Notes: generated by a model from the letters alone, not told the origin. Counted from the first letter of the stretch, positions 36,019-45,038 are shown. The stretch is DNA of 56,584 nucleotides from Paraburkholderia guartelaensis (GCF_004353905.1 NZ_SMOD01000039.1:1-56584); one strand, 5' to 3'. Made by a program: numbers and translations.

Positions 36019-36260
36019 TTGTCAAATGGTCCATTTATAAAGTCGTTGAACCGGCGAATGCTCATAGCCGGCCTGTCTTGATTGGGCGGAAATATGCGCC
36101 ACGTACCGTCTCGGTGACGGAAGAAGAACATTGCGACAAGCCCTACGGACGTCAGTGCCTCAACGCAGACATAACATTCGCCCCGAAATGGTCGGTTTCT
36201 GAATTCCACAACCCGGACGGGTCGACCCGGCAGCGGCGCGAGCCAGTACTCGACCATCAT
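36015..36260 (-). CDS. Small uncharacterised ORF between livH and livM, 81 aa
   Basis: Not recognised as a known domain. It encodes 81 residues beginning MMVEYWLAPLPGRPVRVVEF, with Cys-x-Val-Cys (ECYVCVEAL) near residue 30, FFFRHRDGTWRIFPP near 50 and a polar tail. There is no signal peptide; it looks like a compact beta-rich cytosolic protein. Its TGA overlaps the livM ATG (ATGA), and GAGAGG lies about 9 nt before the ATG at 36260, both arguing for a real translated gene. It lies 180 bp downstream of livH. A role with the liv operon is suggested by position only. Confidence 0.6.
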   Translation of the reverse strand: MMVEYWLAPLPGRPVRVVEFRNRPFRGECYVCVEALTSVGLVAMFFFRHRDGTWRIFPPNQDRPAMSIRRFNDFINGPFDK

Positions 36261-36440
36261 CCTTAGCGACCTCTCTGCACGCGTCACTAACGTCTCCGTA
36301 CAGTCGTTTGATGCTGAGGTCCCGTTGCAGGCTCGCAAATCAACGTTTTCCGCGGGCCGCGCACGTCAGTCGATTCTTTAAGGCGCGCGCGAACTGCTGG
36401 CGAGTCGAATACGCCTCACTCACGACGTGGGGTCCCTGGC

Positions 36441-37391
36441 TCATGCACGATCAGCCACGCGTTCGCCGAGGAGACCCGACGGACGGAACACCAGCACGAT
36501 GATCAGCACGATGAATGCAAACACATCCTGATAGTTACTGCCGAATATTCCGCCGGTCAGGTTCCCGATGTATCCAGCACCCAGCTGTTCTATCAAGCCG
36601 AGAATCACGCCCCCCACCATTGCGCCACCGAGGTTGCCGATACCGCCCAGCACTGCTGCGGTGAACGCCTTCATGCCAGGGATGAAGCCCATGTAGAAGT
36701 GAGCATTGCCGTACTCCGACGCGATCATCACGCCCGCCAAGGCAGCCAGAGCCGAACCGATCATGAAGGTTGCCGAGATCACGAAGTTCGGATTCACTCC
36801 CATTAGCGAGGCGACACCCGGGTTTTCGGCGATCGCGCGCATCGCGCGGCCGAGCTTGGTCTTGTGCACAAGAAGCAGAAGGCCGGACATCACGACAAAC
36901 GCGACAGCGATGATGACGATTTCCGTCATCGATATCACGGCGCCCGTTGTCGTGTCGGTCGCCTTGATCACGTTGAGCGGATCGGTCGGGAGAAGCTGCG
37001 GAAACGGCAACGGGTTACGCGACCAGATCATCATCGCTAGGGTCTGCAGCAAGATCGACACCCCGATCGCGGTGATCAAGGGGGCAAGGCGCGGCGCCTT
37101 GCGCAATGGCCGATAAGCCACTCGCTCTATCGTGTAACCGACTCCCGCACATACGACTGCCGCAATTGCCAGGGCGATACACAGCGTCGGCACATTGCCG
37201 AGACCTGGGAAATGGTTCTCCAGCACACTGATCGCCGACAGTGCGACCATCGCGCCCACCATCAGTACATCGCCATGCGCGAAGTTGATGATGCCGAGAA
37301 TGCCGTACACCATCGTATAGCCTAGTGCGATGATGGCGTAGACGCTGCCAAGCACAAGTCCGTTGAGGATTTGTTGAACAAAAATATCCAT
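36441..37391 (-). CDS. livH: Branched-chain/neutral amino-acid ABC transporter permease LivH
   Basis: A 316-residue LivH permease. The N-terminus IFVQQILNGLVLGSVYAIIALGYTMVYGILGIINFAHGDVLMVGAM is diagnostic. APLITAIGVSILLQTLAMMIW, then GRAMRAIAENPGVASLMGVNPN (EAA-type loop) and AFTAAVLGGIGNLGGAMVGG follow. ATG 37391 gives the family start; the longer frame to 37472 is not used. It is separated from the binding-protein gene by about 345 bp containing a strong GC-rich stem. Confidence 0.95.
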   Translation of the reverse strand: MDIFVQQILNGLVLGSVYAIIALGYTMVYGILGIINFAHGDVLMVGAMVALSAISVLENHFPGLGNVPTLCIALAIAAVVCAGVGYTIERVAYRPLRKAPRLAPLITAIGVSILLQTLAMMIWSRNPLPFPQLLPTDPLNVIKATDTTTGAVISMTEIVIIAVAFVVMSGLLLLVHKTKLGRAMRAIAENPGVASLMGVNPNFVISATFMIGSALAALAGVMIASEYGNAHFYMGFIPGMKAFTAAVLGGIGNLGGAMVGGVILGLIEQLGAGYIGNLTGGIFGSNYQDVFAFIVLIIVLVFRPSGLLGERVADRA

Positions 37392-37673
37392 TTTGCGCAG
37401 AGTTTTAACGAATAACGCACACGCAGGAATGACGCTCGTCATCGCCAGGCGACCCAATGACGAGCACTGCATGAGTTTTCAGGTGTCCCTAGCGCTAAGT
37501 CGCCGGATCTGCGCCGAAACGGCGTCTGATGCCTGGGGCGACAGCTGTAGCGGGGCGTGGATGAATCGGTGACCTGAACTGAGAGATATCTCTTGTCGTT
37601 TGCCGTGAGATCATGCAGTGAACGCGATGTGCCGCACACCCTGCTGGTATCTCATCTTTTGCGCCGGTCGGAT

Positions 37674-37718
37674 CGCGCCCCCCCCGAACGGGGGGGCGCG
37701 TAACGCCCCCTCTTACGC
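37674..37718 (-). terminator. Strong GC stem-loop between livK and livH
   Basis: CGCGCCCCCCC(C) pairs with GGGGGGGCGCG (37674-37700), an 11-bp all-GC stem with a 4-6-nt loop. An overlapping alternative stem uses GCGTAA/TTACGC (37698-37718). Read on the minus strand they follow the livK stop by about 20 bp and precede livH. There is no strong U-run, so partial termination or mRNA 3'-end protection, keeping the binding protein in excess over the membrane parts, is the likely role. Confidence 0.55.
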
Positions 37719-37735
37719 CCTTTTCAAGAGGTCGT

Positions 37736-38875
37736 TCACATCCGAACCGAATCCAGAAGCGTGCGATTCCCGTCGACGTAGTGATAGAGGGAGATCACTG
37801 GATTCTTGATATCGCCGTGTTGATCGAACTGCGTACGGCCAAGTACACCCACGTAGTTCGTACCCTGCATTTCGGCGGAGAGTTTCTGAGGGTCGGTAGA
37901 GTTGGCGCGCTTCATCGCGTCGACGATGATATAGACGGCGTCGTAGGCGAACGGCGAATATGTCTGAATAGGTACATGGAAGCGTTCGGTATATTTCTTC
38001 TCGAACGCGGTGCCGCGCGGCATCTTTTCGAGTGCCATCCCGGCTTCCGAGCAGATCACCTGGCTGATACCCTTGCCGGCCAAATCGACAAGCTTGCCCG
38101 TACAGACACCGTCACCAGCCAGCACGGGAACCGTGATGCCCAGCTGTTGCGCCTGTCTGACGAACGGGCCACCCGTCGCATCCTGACCGCCATACATGAT
38201 TGCGTCCGGTTTCTCGCCCTTGATCTTCGTCAGGATTGCCCTGAAATCGATCGTCTTGTCCGTACTGGCATCTCGCGAGATCAGCTTGATACCTTGCGAT
38301 CGAGCAGCATCAGCGAACTGATCGGCAAGACCTTGTCCATACGCGGTTGCGTCATCGACAATAGCTATCGTCTTGATGTGAAGGTTTTTCAATGCATAGG
38401 TCGCGAGCGCTGGTCCCTGCTGTGCATCCGTTGCCACCATTCGGTAAGCGGTTTTGAAACCCTGCTGGGTATACGTCGGATTGGTTGCAGAGGGTGAAAT
38501 CTGCACAATCCCCGCGTCGCTATAAATCTTGGAAGCGGGAATTGTAGTGCCCGAAGTCAGGTGACCGATGACCGCAACAACCTTGTCGTCAACAAGCTTC
38601 TGCGCAACCTGCGTGGCGGTTCTGGGATCACCCGCGTCGTCTTCGGCCTCCAGTTGTAGAACCACATTCTTCCCGCCCACAACCAGATGCGAGGCATTGA
38701 TTTCCTCAATGGCGAGGCGCGCTCCATTCTCGGTGTCCTTGCCCAGATGAGCGATGCCTCCTGTCAACGGCGCAACGTGGCCAATCTTGACTACCTCGTC
38801 TGCATTGGCGGTCACTGCCGCGCAGGCGACGATAGTCGCGACAGCGATTATGGTATTGGAACGACGCATCTCCAT
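37736..38875 (-). CDS. livK: Branched-chain/neutral amino-acid-binding protein (LivK/LivJ family)
   Basis: A 379-residue periplasmic binding protein (Peripla_BP_6). The signal peptide RRSNTIIAVATIVACAAVTANA is followed by DEVVKIGHVAPLTGGIAHLGKD, the family start. DDAGDPRTATQVAQKLVDDKVVAVIGHLTSG carries ligand-loop residues, then SATNPTYTQQGFKTAYRM and DDATAYGQGLADQF. ATG 38875 has AGGAAA eight nt upstream; GTG 38878 and ATG 38869 are alternatives. It is the first gene of the operon. Binding of Leu/Ile/Val is the default, but many paralogues bind other amino acids or amides, and the adjacent hydrolase cluster makes that plausible. Confidence 0.94.
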   Translation of the reverse strand: MEMRRSNTIIAVATIVACAAVTANADEVVKIGHVAPLTGGIAHLGKDTENGARLAIEEINASHLVVGGKNVVLQLEAEDDAGDPRTATQVAQKLVDDKVVAVIGHLTSGTTIPASKIYSDAGIVQISPSATNPTYTQQGFKTAYRMVATDAQQGPALATYALKNLHIKTIAIVDDATAYGQGLADQFADAARSQGIKLISRDASTDKTIDFRAILTKIKGEKPDAIMYGGQDATGGPFVRQAQQLGITVPVLAGDGVCTGKLVDLAGKGISQVICSEAGMALEKMPRGTAFEKKYTERFHVPIQTYSPFAYDAVYIIVDAMKRANSTDPQKLSAEMQGTNYVGVLGRTQFDQHGDIKNPVISLYHYVDGNRTLLDSVRM

Positions 38876-39207
38876 CACGATTTCCTCTTCAGTTACTTCG
38901 TTATGCGAATCAATTTAATGATAAATATCTGCAACTACGTAGATCAGGAAAGCATCAGCGTCCATAAAAGCTGTGCCTCAACAGGGTCCGGCAACGCGTC
39001 GACCCCTACTCAGTCGACAGACGCTGTAATTCAGGCAACGCAAGTGTCGGTGGTCAATTTGTTGATGTCAAGACACTTTCCTACTCGGACTTACCCTTTC
39101 TTTTAAGACAAATCACTTTTCACATGACTCTCAAAACCAGCCCTCTTTCATATCAAATAGGAATACGAATTAAATACTCCACGAAATCATAGTCCGTTTC
39201 GTGCGAC
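38876..39207. other. Intergenic, AT-rich promoter region of livK
   Basis: 332 bp, clearly more AT-rich than its surroundings (for example 38905-38945 and 39155-39190). The livK promoter is expected in the first part. The part next to 39207 is the 3' end of the hydrolase gene. No ORF with homology and no clear terminator were found. Confidence 0.4.
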
Positions 39208-40512
39208 TCAGTGCCCCAGAGACTGCGAAGGCACGTTGCGGTCGTCTTCCGGCGCCGTGGCGCCTCGCTGATTCACACTTTGATCGGCCAGGGAGACAAG
39301 CGTCCGGAGCAGCACATTTGCGCCCGCCGCGAGGTCATCTGGTGCGGTCCACTCATCTTCGTGATGACTTATTCCCAATCGGGAAGGCACAAAGATCATT
39401 CCTGTCGGCGCTACCTTTGACAATCGACAAGCGTCGTGCATCGCCCCGCTGGTCATTCGCATCGCCGGATAACCTACGCTTTGGGTTATAGCCGCAACCG
39501 TCTCAACGATGCAGGTATCAAATTCAATAGGAGGTACGACCATCGTCCTGCGCATAGTCGTCTCTACGCCCTCTTCGACGCCGATGACGTGTGCCTTTGC
39601 AGCCAGCACGTTTTCGATTCGATCCAGCAGGCCTGCACTCTGGTGACGCAGGTCTATCGAGAAGGACGAGAACCCTGGGACAGTGTTCGGCGAACCCGGC
39701 TTTACAGAAACACGCCCGACGGTAAATCGGATTTCTGGGTCGATCGACAGCACTTCTTGACGCATACTCTGCGTGATTCGCGCGAGTGCCATGAAGCTAT
39801 CCTGTCGGGCTGCCATCGGCGTGGTCCCCGCGTGCCGATCACTACCTTGCAATTCAACGTCATACCACCGAACTCCCTGCACTCCCTCTACGACGCCGAT
39901 AGTGCGTTCGTATTGCTCCAGAACCGGCCCTTGCTCTATATGCAATTCGACATACGCGATCGGGTCGAGTGCACGACGCGAAAACGTTCCCGCGTAGCCA
40001 ATTCGGGCCAGTTCATCACCAAACCGTGCGCCATCCGGAGCGACGATGGCTCGGGCAAACGAAAGATCGAGGTCGCCCGCATACCCGCTCGAACCGGTCA
40101 GGCCAGGGGAGAATCGTGCGCCCTCCTCGTTCGTCCAGTTCACCACCGCGATTGCCCGCTCAGTGCAAATGTTGTGGTCATTGAGCGTACGAATCACCTC
40201 AAGTCCGGCAAGTACGCCGTAGATTCCATCCAGGCGGCCTCCATTGGGCTGTGTATCCAGATGACTGCCCGTCAGCACCACCGAACTATCGAGGCGACTG
40301 CCTGCCCGAATCGCGAAAATGTTTCCGAAGGCATCCACATGCACGCTGCAGCCCGCCTCGCGGCACCATGTGACAAACTGGTCCCGACCGAGCTTGTCTT
40401 CATCCGTCAAGGAGATGCGGCAGCATCCACCGTTGTCCTTGGCGCCGATTCCCGCCATCGTGTCGATGGTTGCCTGGAGCCGCTCCAGATTGATTTTCGG
40501 AAGGGAATTCAT
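39208..40512 (-). CDS. M20-family N-carbamoyl-amino-acid hydrolase / allantoate amidohydrolase-type enzyme
   Basis: A 434-residue enzyme of the hydantoinase/carbamoylase group. Metal ligands appear in VLTGSHLDTQPNGGRLDGIYGVLAG (His, Asp) and VNWTNEEGARFSPGLTGSSGYAG (Glu). YVELHIEQGPVLE carries the third His, QGSDRHAGTTPMAARQD is the dimer-domain substrate loop, and SGAMHDACRLSKVAPTGMIFVPS includes the final His. Members hydrolyse N-carbamoyl-L-amino acids, beta-ureido acids or allantoate. The aldehyde dehydrogenase gene lies 72 bp upstream on the same strand; the transporter operon downstream may take up the substrate. Confidence 0.92.
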   Translation of the reverse strand: MNSLPKINLERLQATIDTMAGIGAKDNGGCCRISLTDEDKLGRDQFVTWCREAGCSVHVDAFGNIFAIRAGSRLDSSVVLTGSHLDTQPNGGRLDGIYGVLAGLEVIRTLNDHNICTERAIAVVNWTNEEGARFSPGLTGSSGYAGDLDLSFARAIVAPDGARFGDELARIGYAGTFSRRALDPIAYVELHIEQGPVLEQYERTIGVVEGVQGVRWYDVELQGSDRHAGTTPMAARQDSFMALARITQSMRQEVLSIDPEIRFTVGRVSVKPGSPNTVPGFSSFSIDLRHQSAGLLDRIENVLAAKAHVIGVEEGVETTMRRTMVVPPIEFDTCIVETVAAITQSVGYPAMRMTSGAMHDACRLSKVAPTGMIFVPSRLGISHHEDEWTAPDDLAAGANVLLRTLVSLADQSVNQRGATAPEDDRNVPSQSLGH

Positions 40513-40584
40513 GCGTAAATCGTCCGATTCAAGTCGTTACCTCATCTGGCACAATGGAAGCCCAGATGAGGCAACATCAGTTCG

Positions 40585-42093
40585 TCAGGATTTCAGGTCG
40601 AACCACGTCGTCTTCAGAGCCGTGTACTTGTCGAAGGCATGCAACGACAGATCTCGACCGATCCCCGACTGCTTGAACCCGCCGAAGGGCGTCATGACAC
40701 TAACCTGATCGACTGCATTCACGGATACGGTGCCAGCGCGCAGAAGCGCCGCGACACGGTGGGCCCGCTTCAGATTGTCAGTCCATACAGATGCACCGAG
40801 CCCATAGATCGAATCGTTCGCAATACGGATAGCCTCCTCTTCCGTCTCGAATTCGATCAGACCGAGAACGGGGCCGAATACTTCCTCCTGGGCGAGCGTA
40901 TCTGACGGCTTCACATCGTCAAAGATCGTCGGGAACAGGAAGCACCCATTGTTCGATTCCGTGCAGCGTTCCCCACCCGTCAACAGGCGGTTTTGATTTT
41001 TCCCGATGCCGATATAGCGCAAGACCCTTTGAGTCTGCTCTTCGTCGACCATCGCCCCCATCGTCGATGCCGGATCCAGCGGATCACCGGGACGGTAACT
41101 ATCAGCCGCCTCCAGCAGAGCGGCAACAAACTGCGCCTTGACGCTACGCTGAACCAGCACGCGCGAAGTTGCGGAACACACCTCTCCCTGATTGAAGAAG
41201 ATTCCCTGCGCAGCTGCCCGGGCGGCCGCTTTCACGTCGGCGCAATCTTCAAAAACAAGCAGAGGACTCTTGCCACCGCACTCGAGCCAGACCTGCTTCA
41301 TGTTCGAGCTTCCAGAATAGCCCAGGAACAGCTTTCCAACTTCGGTCGAACCCGTAAAAGCAACGCAATCGATGTCTGGATGCAATCCGATTGCCCGGCC
41401 AGCGGTCTGACCAAACCCCGGCAGGACGTTGAACACGCCCGCAGGCACGCCAGCCTGGGCGGCCAGCTCGGCGAGCTTCAGCGCCGTCAGGGGTGACTGC
41501 TCTGCTGGCTTGAGAATGACGCTGTTCCCGGCAGCCAGCGCGGGTGCACATTTCCATGCCGCCATCTTTAGCGGAAAATTCCAGGGCACCACGGCGCCAA
41601 CCACGCCGACCGCCTCGCGACGGATAGTGACGAGCGTGCCGTCGCCGGTCGGAGCGACCTCGTCATAGACCTTGTCAAGAGCCTCGGCGAACCACTGGAA
41701 AACTTCTGCCGACCCGGGTACATCAAGAGTCGCGGCGTCGACGACCAGTTTGCCCATGTCAAGAGATTCCAGCACCGCGAGTTCATCGCGATGCTCCAGA
41801 ATCAGTTGACTCAAGCGCAAGAGAACCCGCTTGCGTTCTGCCGGCGCAACTCGGGACCATACTCCACGATTGAAGGCCTCGCGAGCGGCTTCGACGGCGC
41901 GGTCAACATCGTGCGTGTCGCACGAAGCAATCGAGGCCAGAACGGCTCCTGTTGCCGGATTGACCGAGTCGAACGTTTCGCCGGAAATCGCGTTGACGAA
42001 CTTGCCGTCAATGAATGCCTGCGTCGGGAACTTGATGCGACCGGCGAGTGCTTTCCAGTCCTCGGCCGATTGAGAGAATTGGGGGCTCTGCAT
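40585..42093 (-). CDS. NAD(P)+-dependent aldehyde dehydrogenase, PuuC-like
   Basis: A 502-residue ALDH. IDGKFVNAISGETFDSVNPATG is the family start, VVPWNFPLKMAAWKCAPALAAGN the cofactor site, and FTGSTEVGKL the Rossmann turn. The catalytic Glu is in WLECGGKSP and the catalytic Cys in FNQGEVCSATSR. EEVFGPVL and TPFGGFKQSGIGRDLS lie near the end. The N-terminal DWKALAGRIKFPTQAFIDG resembles PuuC, the gamma-glutamyl-aminobutyraldehyde dehydrogenase of putrescine breakdown, and the nearby XRE-cupin regulator is PuuR-like. The exact aldehyde is uncertain. It lies 75 bp downstream of the PLP enzyme gene, probably in one operon with the hydrolase. Confidence 0.93.
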   Translation of the reverse strand: MQSPQFSQSAEDWKALAGRIKFPTQAFIDGKFVNAISGETFDSVNPATGAVLASIASCDTHDVDRAVEAAREAFNRGVWSRVAPAERKRVLLRLSQLILEHRDELAVLESLDMGKLVVDAATLDVPGSAEVFQWFAEALDKVYDEVAPTGDGTLVTIRREAVGVVGAVVPWNFPLKMAAWKCAPALAAGNSVILKPAEQSPLTALKLAELAAQAGVPAGVFNVLPGFGQTAGRAIGLHPDIDCVAFTGSTEVGKLFLGYSGSSNMKQVWLECGGKSPLLVFEDCADVKAAARAAAQGIFFNQGEVCSATSRVLVQRSVKAQFVAALLEAADSYRPGDPLDPASTMGAMVDEEQTQRVLRYIGIGKNQNRLLTGGERCTESNNGCFLFPTIFDDVKPSDTLAQEEVFGPVLGLIEFETEEEAIRIANDSIYGLGASVWTDNLKRAHRVAALLRAGTVSVNAVDQVSVMTPFGGFKQSGIGRDLSLHAFDKYTALKTTWFDLKS

Positions 42094-42167
42094 TTTGACA
42101 GGTGTCCGTTAGATATCTGCGTGGAACTTTCGCCAGCCATCGCGTGTGCAACGGCTGGCACACACGA

Positions 42168-43409
42168 TTACGCAAGGATCCTGCGCATGTGATCGAGGAA
42201 CACCTCGACTTCGTCGCTGGTGTTGTATTGGGCAAAGCTCACTCGCACGACGCCACCCTTGTTGGTGAGGCCGAGACGCTCGACCGGCTCGAACCCGTAA
42301 CTGTGTCCAGGCCAAACGTTGACGTTCACCTCGGCGAGGCTCTGTGCGACCTTCGCGGGATCGGCGCCCGCCACACTGAACGAAATCGTCGGAACGCGGC
42401 GGTCCAGACGGTCCTTGGCGGTGATGCCGTGAATGGTCAAGCCCCTAAAAGCGCTCAACCCTTCGATCGCGCGCGCCACAAGTTCATCTTCGTAATGTTT
42501 GGTGAACGCCATACCCGCGACGATCTTGTCGCGACGCGACGACGACGCCGCCGCGTCTCCAAACGTCTCTCCGAGCCATTCGAAGTGTTCGATCGCGGCG
42601 AGTGCGCCAGCGATTGTTTCTCGCGACTTTGTGCCCGTTTCGAACTTGTCAGGAGCGGCATTGCTTGCCGGCCGCACCTTGTAAAACTCCAGTTGCTCAA
42701 GTAGCTCCTGGCGACCCCAGAGGATTCCGATGTGCGGTCCATAGAACTTGTAAGCCGAGCACACGAGGAAATCGCATCCGAGTTCCTGAACATCGATCAC
42801 ACCGTGGGGCGCGTACTGGACAGCATCAACGTATACGAGCGCACCAACCTCCTTGGCCCGACGGATAGGTGCCGCGATATCGTTGATCGTGCCGGTGATG
42901 TTGCTGGCGTAGTTGATCGCCAGCACCTTGGTGCGCGGCGTAATGATCTCGTCCAGATTCGAAAGGTCGTACTCGCACGTCTTCGGATCGAAGTCGATCC
43001 ACCGAATGACCAGCCCGTGGTCCCTGGCGGAAAGCAGCCACGGAGAAACGTTGGCATCGTGATCCATCCGCGTCAGAACGATCTCATCGCCAGCCTGGAG
43101 CGTGCGCGTAATCGCTCGCGAGAATGCGAACGTGAGCGTTGTCATGTTCTGCCCGAAAACCACCTCGCGCGCGTCGCGAGCGTTGAAGAAGTCCTTGAAG
43201 GCCTCGCGCGCGTTCGCGACCTTTCGCATCGCCTTCACCGAAGTCGGGAAGTACCCTCCGAGATTTGCGTTGCCATCGATCATGGCGTCCGCCATTTTGT
43301 CGATGACCCGCTGCGTCACCTGGGTCCCGGCCGCGCCGTCGAAAAAGATCGTTCCGAGGGTGTCTCGAGCAAAGATGGGAAACTGTTGGCGAATCTGACT
43401 GTGGTTCAT
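42168..43409 (-). CDS. Cysteine-desulfurase-like PLP enzyme (class V aminotransferase)
   Basis: A 413-residue class V PLP protein. FFDGAAGTQVTQRVIDKM begins the fold, QNMTTLTFAFSRAI is the phosphate-binding helix and MDHDANVSPW the His that stacks on PLP. VYVDAVQYAPHGVIDVQELGCDF carries Asp and the Gln/His pair, and Lys is in CSAYKFYGPHIG (CSxxKxxGPH). It matches the cysteine-desulfurase-like family rather than NifS/SufS, because the catalytic Cys loop of true desulfurases is not evident. ATG 43409 is used. A 9-bp inverted repeat lies about 100 bp upstream. It is the first gene of the PLP enzyme-ALDH-hydrolase run and may act on an amino-acid amine. Confidence 0.9.
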   Translation of the reverse strand: MNHSQIRQQFPIFARDTLGTIFFDGAAGTQVTQRVIDKMADAMIDGNANLGGYFPTSVKAMRKVANAREAFKDFFNARDAREVVFGQNMTTLTFAFSRAITRTLQAGDEIVLTRMDHDANVSPWLLSARDHGLVIRWIDFDPKTCEYDLSNLDEIITPRTKVLAINYASNITGTINDIAAPIRRAKEVGALVYVDAVQYAPHGVIDVQELGCDFLVCSAYKFYGPHIGILWGRQELLEQLEFYKVRPASNAAPDKFETGTKSRETIAGALAAIEHFEWLGETFGDAAASSSRRDKIVAGMAFTKHYEDELVARAIEGLSAFRGLTIHGITAKDRLDRRVPTISFSVAGADPAKVAQSLAEVNVNVWPGHSYGFEPVERLGLTNKGGVVRVSFAQYNTSDEVEVFLDHMRRILA

Positions 43410-44097
43410 ATGGCTGATCTCACGGGAAAAATTGGCTCGAGGCGCGCTTCCACGCACTGCGCCGTTGGCTCACCTGGAGCAGTGAGTAAACGGGAAATTG
43501 TACTTCTTTTCAGGAAAGATACTTTCCTGAAGGGAAAAAAACATGAGTGTTTACCCGCTCCCGTGCACCGCATATGTCGGATGCGTCGGAGTAATCCAAA
43601 CCGGACCATGGCCTTGCGCGTACAAATGTCACCGGAGATGTGCCGAAAGAAATTCGGCCACGATCCACGCTTTCGCACTCCGGTATGCGAAAAGGACCCC
43701 GACAGCGATGAAGACCACGGCTTCAGCCTTGGCGGCAAGCGCCAGTATCCGGACGCGCCAGTTTCGCAATTCATCAGAGGTTTCTTGCATAGTCAGCCCG
43801 TAGGAAATCGACTCGATGTTTCTGCTATCCGTTTTTGGGATACTATGCGAAGGAAATATAAATTCCCACTAGGAAGATCACTTGCCCTAAACTGTGTCGC
43901 GCCCTGCAAGTAGTCTAGACTTTCCGTTTCTCTTGGGACAGAATCTTTCATATGGGGAATACGTCTGTCGCGGAGGAACGTTTTTGAGCGCCCAAGGGAC
44001 AGGATCTGCGATCCGCCCCCCTTACCTCCAACACAGAGTCGGAACGACTGACCGCGTGAGACGAACCCGAGATGAGAGCGAACTTCAGGAGAGCGCC
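43410..44097. other. Divergent intergenic region between the PLP enzyme gene and the XRE-cupin regulator gene
   Basis: 688 bp. It contains the perfect dyad at 43509-43531 and an AT-rich patch near 43850-43875 (AAATATAAATTCCC) that may be part of the regulator's promoter. Open frames on both strands here show no family signature. No second copy of the dyad was found beside the regulator gene. Confidence 0.45.
43509..43531. promoter_or_regulatory. 9-bp inverted repeat, likely operator for the XRE-cupin regulator
   Basis: TTCAGGAAA-GATAC-TTTCCTGAA is a perfect 23-bp dyad, 100 bp upstream of the class V PLP enzyme start and about 570 bp from the divergent regulator. Its size and symmetry suit a dimeric helix-turn-helix protein. 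Confidence 0.55.
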
Positions 44098-44676
44098 ATG
44101 AGTGACGAGATGCCGGTCAAGGTTGGCGTCCGGTTGAAACACACCCGCATGCTCATGGGCATGAGCCTGAAGGAAGTCGCCAGCAAAGCCGGCGTGACCG
44201 AAGGCTATCTGTCGAAAGTCGAAAATGACGTATCTCAGCCCTCGTTCGCGACCTTGCACCGAATCGTTCAGGTATTGGGAATCAACATAAGCGCCCTGTT
44301 TGCTTCGGCCGAGAAGGGGGACTCCAACGTCTACATTGTCCGGAAGCATCAGCGCGGTATCCTACCGACTGGCCACCGGCGCACCGGCAACCGGGTAACG
44401 CTCGAAATGCTCGTTCCATCGGGGCCGGAATTTCTGCTTCAAGCCAGCATTCATGTCATTGCGCCTAAAGGCGGCAGCGACGAAAAGATCTCGCACAAGG
44501 GCCAGGAGTTTGGCTTCGTTCTTGAAGGCAGACTCAAGTTGCTCGTCGAGGATTCCACCCATGTGGTCGAGACCGGAGATTCGTTCTATTTCGATTCCGA
44601 ACTCGGTCATCGTTACGTCAATGACACAGATGTGACAACGCGAGTATTGTGGGTCAACACACCGCCGACCTTCTGA
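44098..44676 (+). CDS. XRE-family regulator with cupin sensor domain (PuuR-like)
   Basis: A 192-residue protein: N-terminal XRE helix-turn-helix (about residues 9-65: VGVRLKHTRMLMGMSLKEVASKAGVTEGYLSKVENDVSQPS) and C-terminal cupin_2 barrel (about 115-185: KGQEFGFVLEGRLKLLVEDSTHVVETGDSFYFDSELGHRYVN). This is the PuuR/HipB-cupin arrangement of repressors that sense amines or amino-acid derivatives. ATG 44098 has AGGAGAG just upstream; the long in-frame extension from 43894 has no homology. It is divergent from the PLP enzyme-ALDH-hydrolase run, which it likely controls through the dyad at 43509. Confidence 0.93.
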   Translation: MSDEMPVKVGVRLKHTRMLMGMSLKEVASKAGVTEGYLSKVENDVSQPSFATLHRIVQVLGINISALFASAEKGDSNVYIVRKHQRGILPTGHRRTGNRVTLEMLVPSGPEFLLQASIHVIAPKGGSDEKISHKGQEFGFVLEGRLKLLVEDSTHVVETGDSFYFDSELGHRYVNDTDVTTRVLWVNTPPTF

Positions 44677-44725
44677 AGTTTCACCAGTGCCCGCGAGACG
44701 CTAGTACAACATCCCTCAAATAGCT

Positions 44726-45025
44726 TTAATAATTATCGGGCTGCAAATAAGGCTGTAGGAGCGTGACGACGACCTCGGCCATCTCGTCGAGTGAGCCTGT
44801 GCCCGGCAGCGGTTCCCACCGGCCGGTGTGGCTGCGAAAGGCGGCACTATAGCGACTGCGGCCGAGCTCGGTAAGGCGCGCCACAACAGTTGGTTCCTCA
44901 CCATCGAGACGTTTGATCAGCAGGTGCCGCCCGTAGGCTTGTGTGACGATCTGCTCATGGCCGAGCAAGCTGCGCAGTTGACGCTGAAGTTCAGTCGCGT
45001 AATGCTTAGTGGAGATGGCTGGCAT
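44726..45025 (-). CDS. Small passenger ORF of the IS630 element, 99 aa, unknown function
   Basis: Not recognised. The frame from ATG 45025 encodes MPAISTKHYATELQRQLRSL, a predicted helix, then AYGRHLLIKRLDGEEPTVVARLTELGRSRYSAAF, a beta-rich middle, and a final helix LDEMAEVVVTLLQPYL. It has no signal peptide, no membrane segment, and a compact alpha-beta-alpha look. It sits inside the IS terminal repeats, 13 bp after the transposase stop on the same strand, with GAGAGACA before the ATG. A longer frame to 45265 runs through the transposase gene and is not used. A role in transposition or its control is possible by position only. Confidence 0.6.
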   Translation of the reverse strand: MPAISTKHYATELQRQLRSLLGHEQIVTQAYGRHLLIKRLDGEEPTVVARLTELGRSRYSAAFRSHTGRWEPLPGTGSLDEMAEVVVTLLQPYLQPDNY

Positions 45026-45038
45026 GTCTGTCTCTCGA

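Noticed and set aside
39436..40518. 360-codon plus-strand frame across the carbamoylase-type hydrolase
   Set aside because: Antisense shadow of a gene with all metal-ligand motifs present.
42732..43913. 393-codon plus-strand frame opposite the class V PLP enzyme
   Set aside because: Antisense to the PLP enzyme for most of its length, without motifs of its own.
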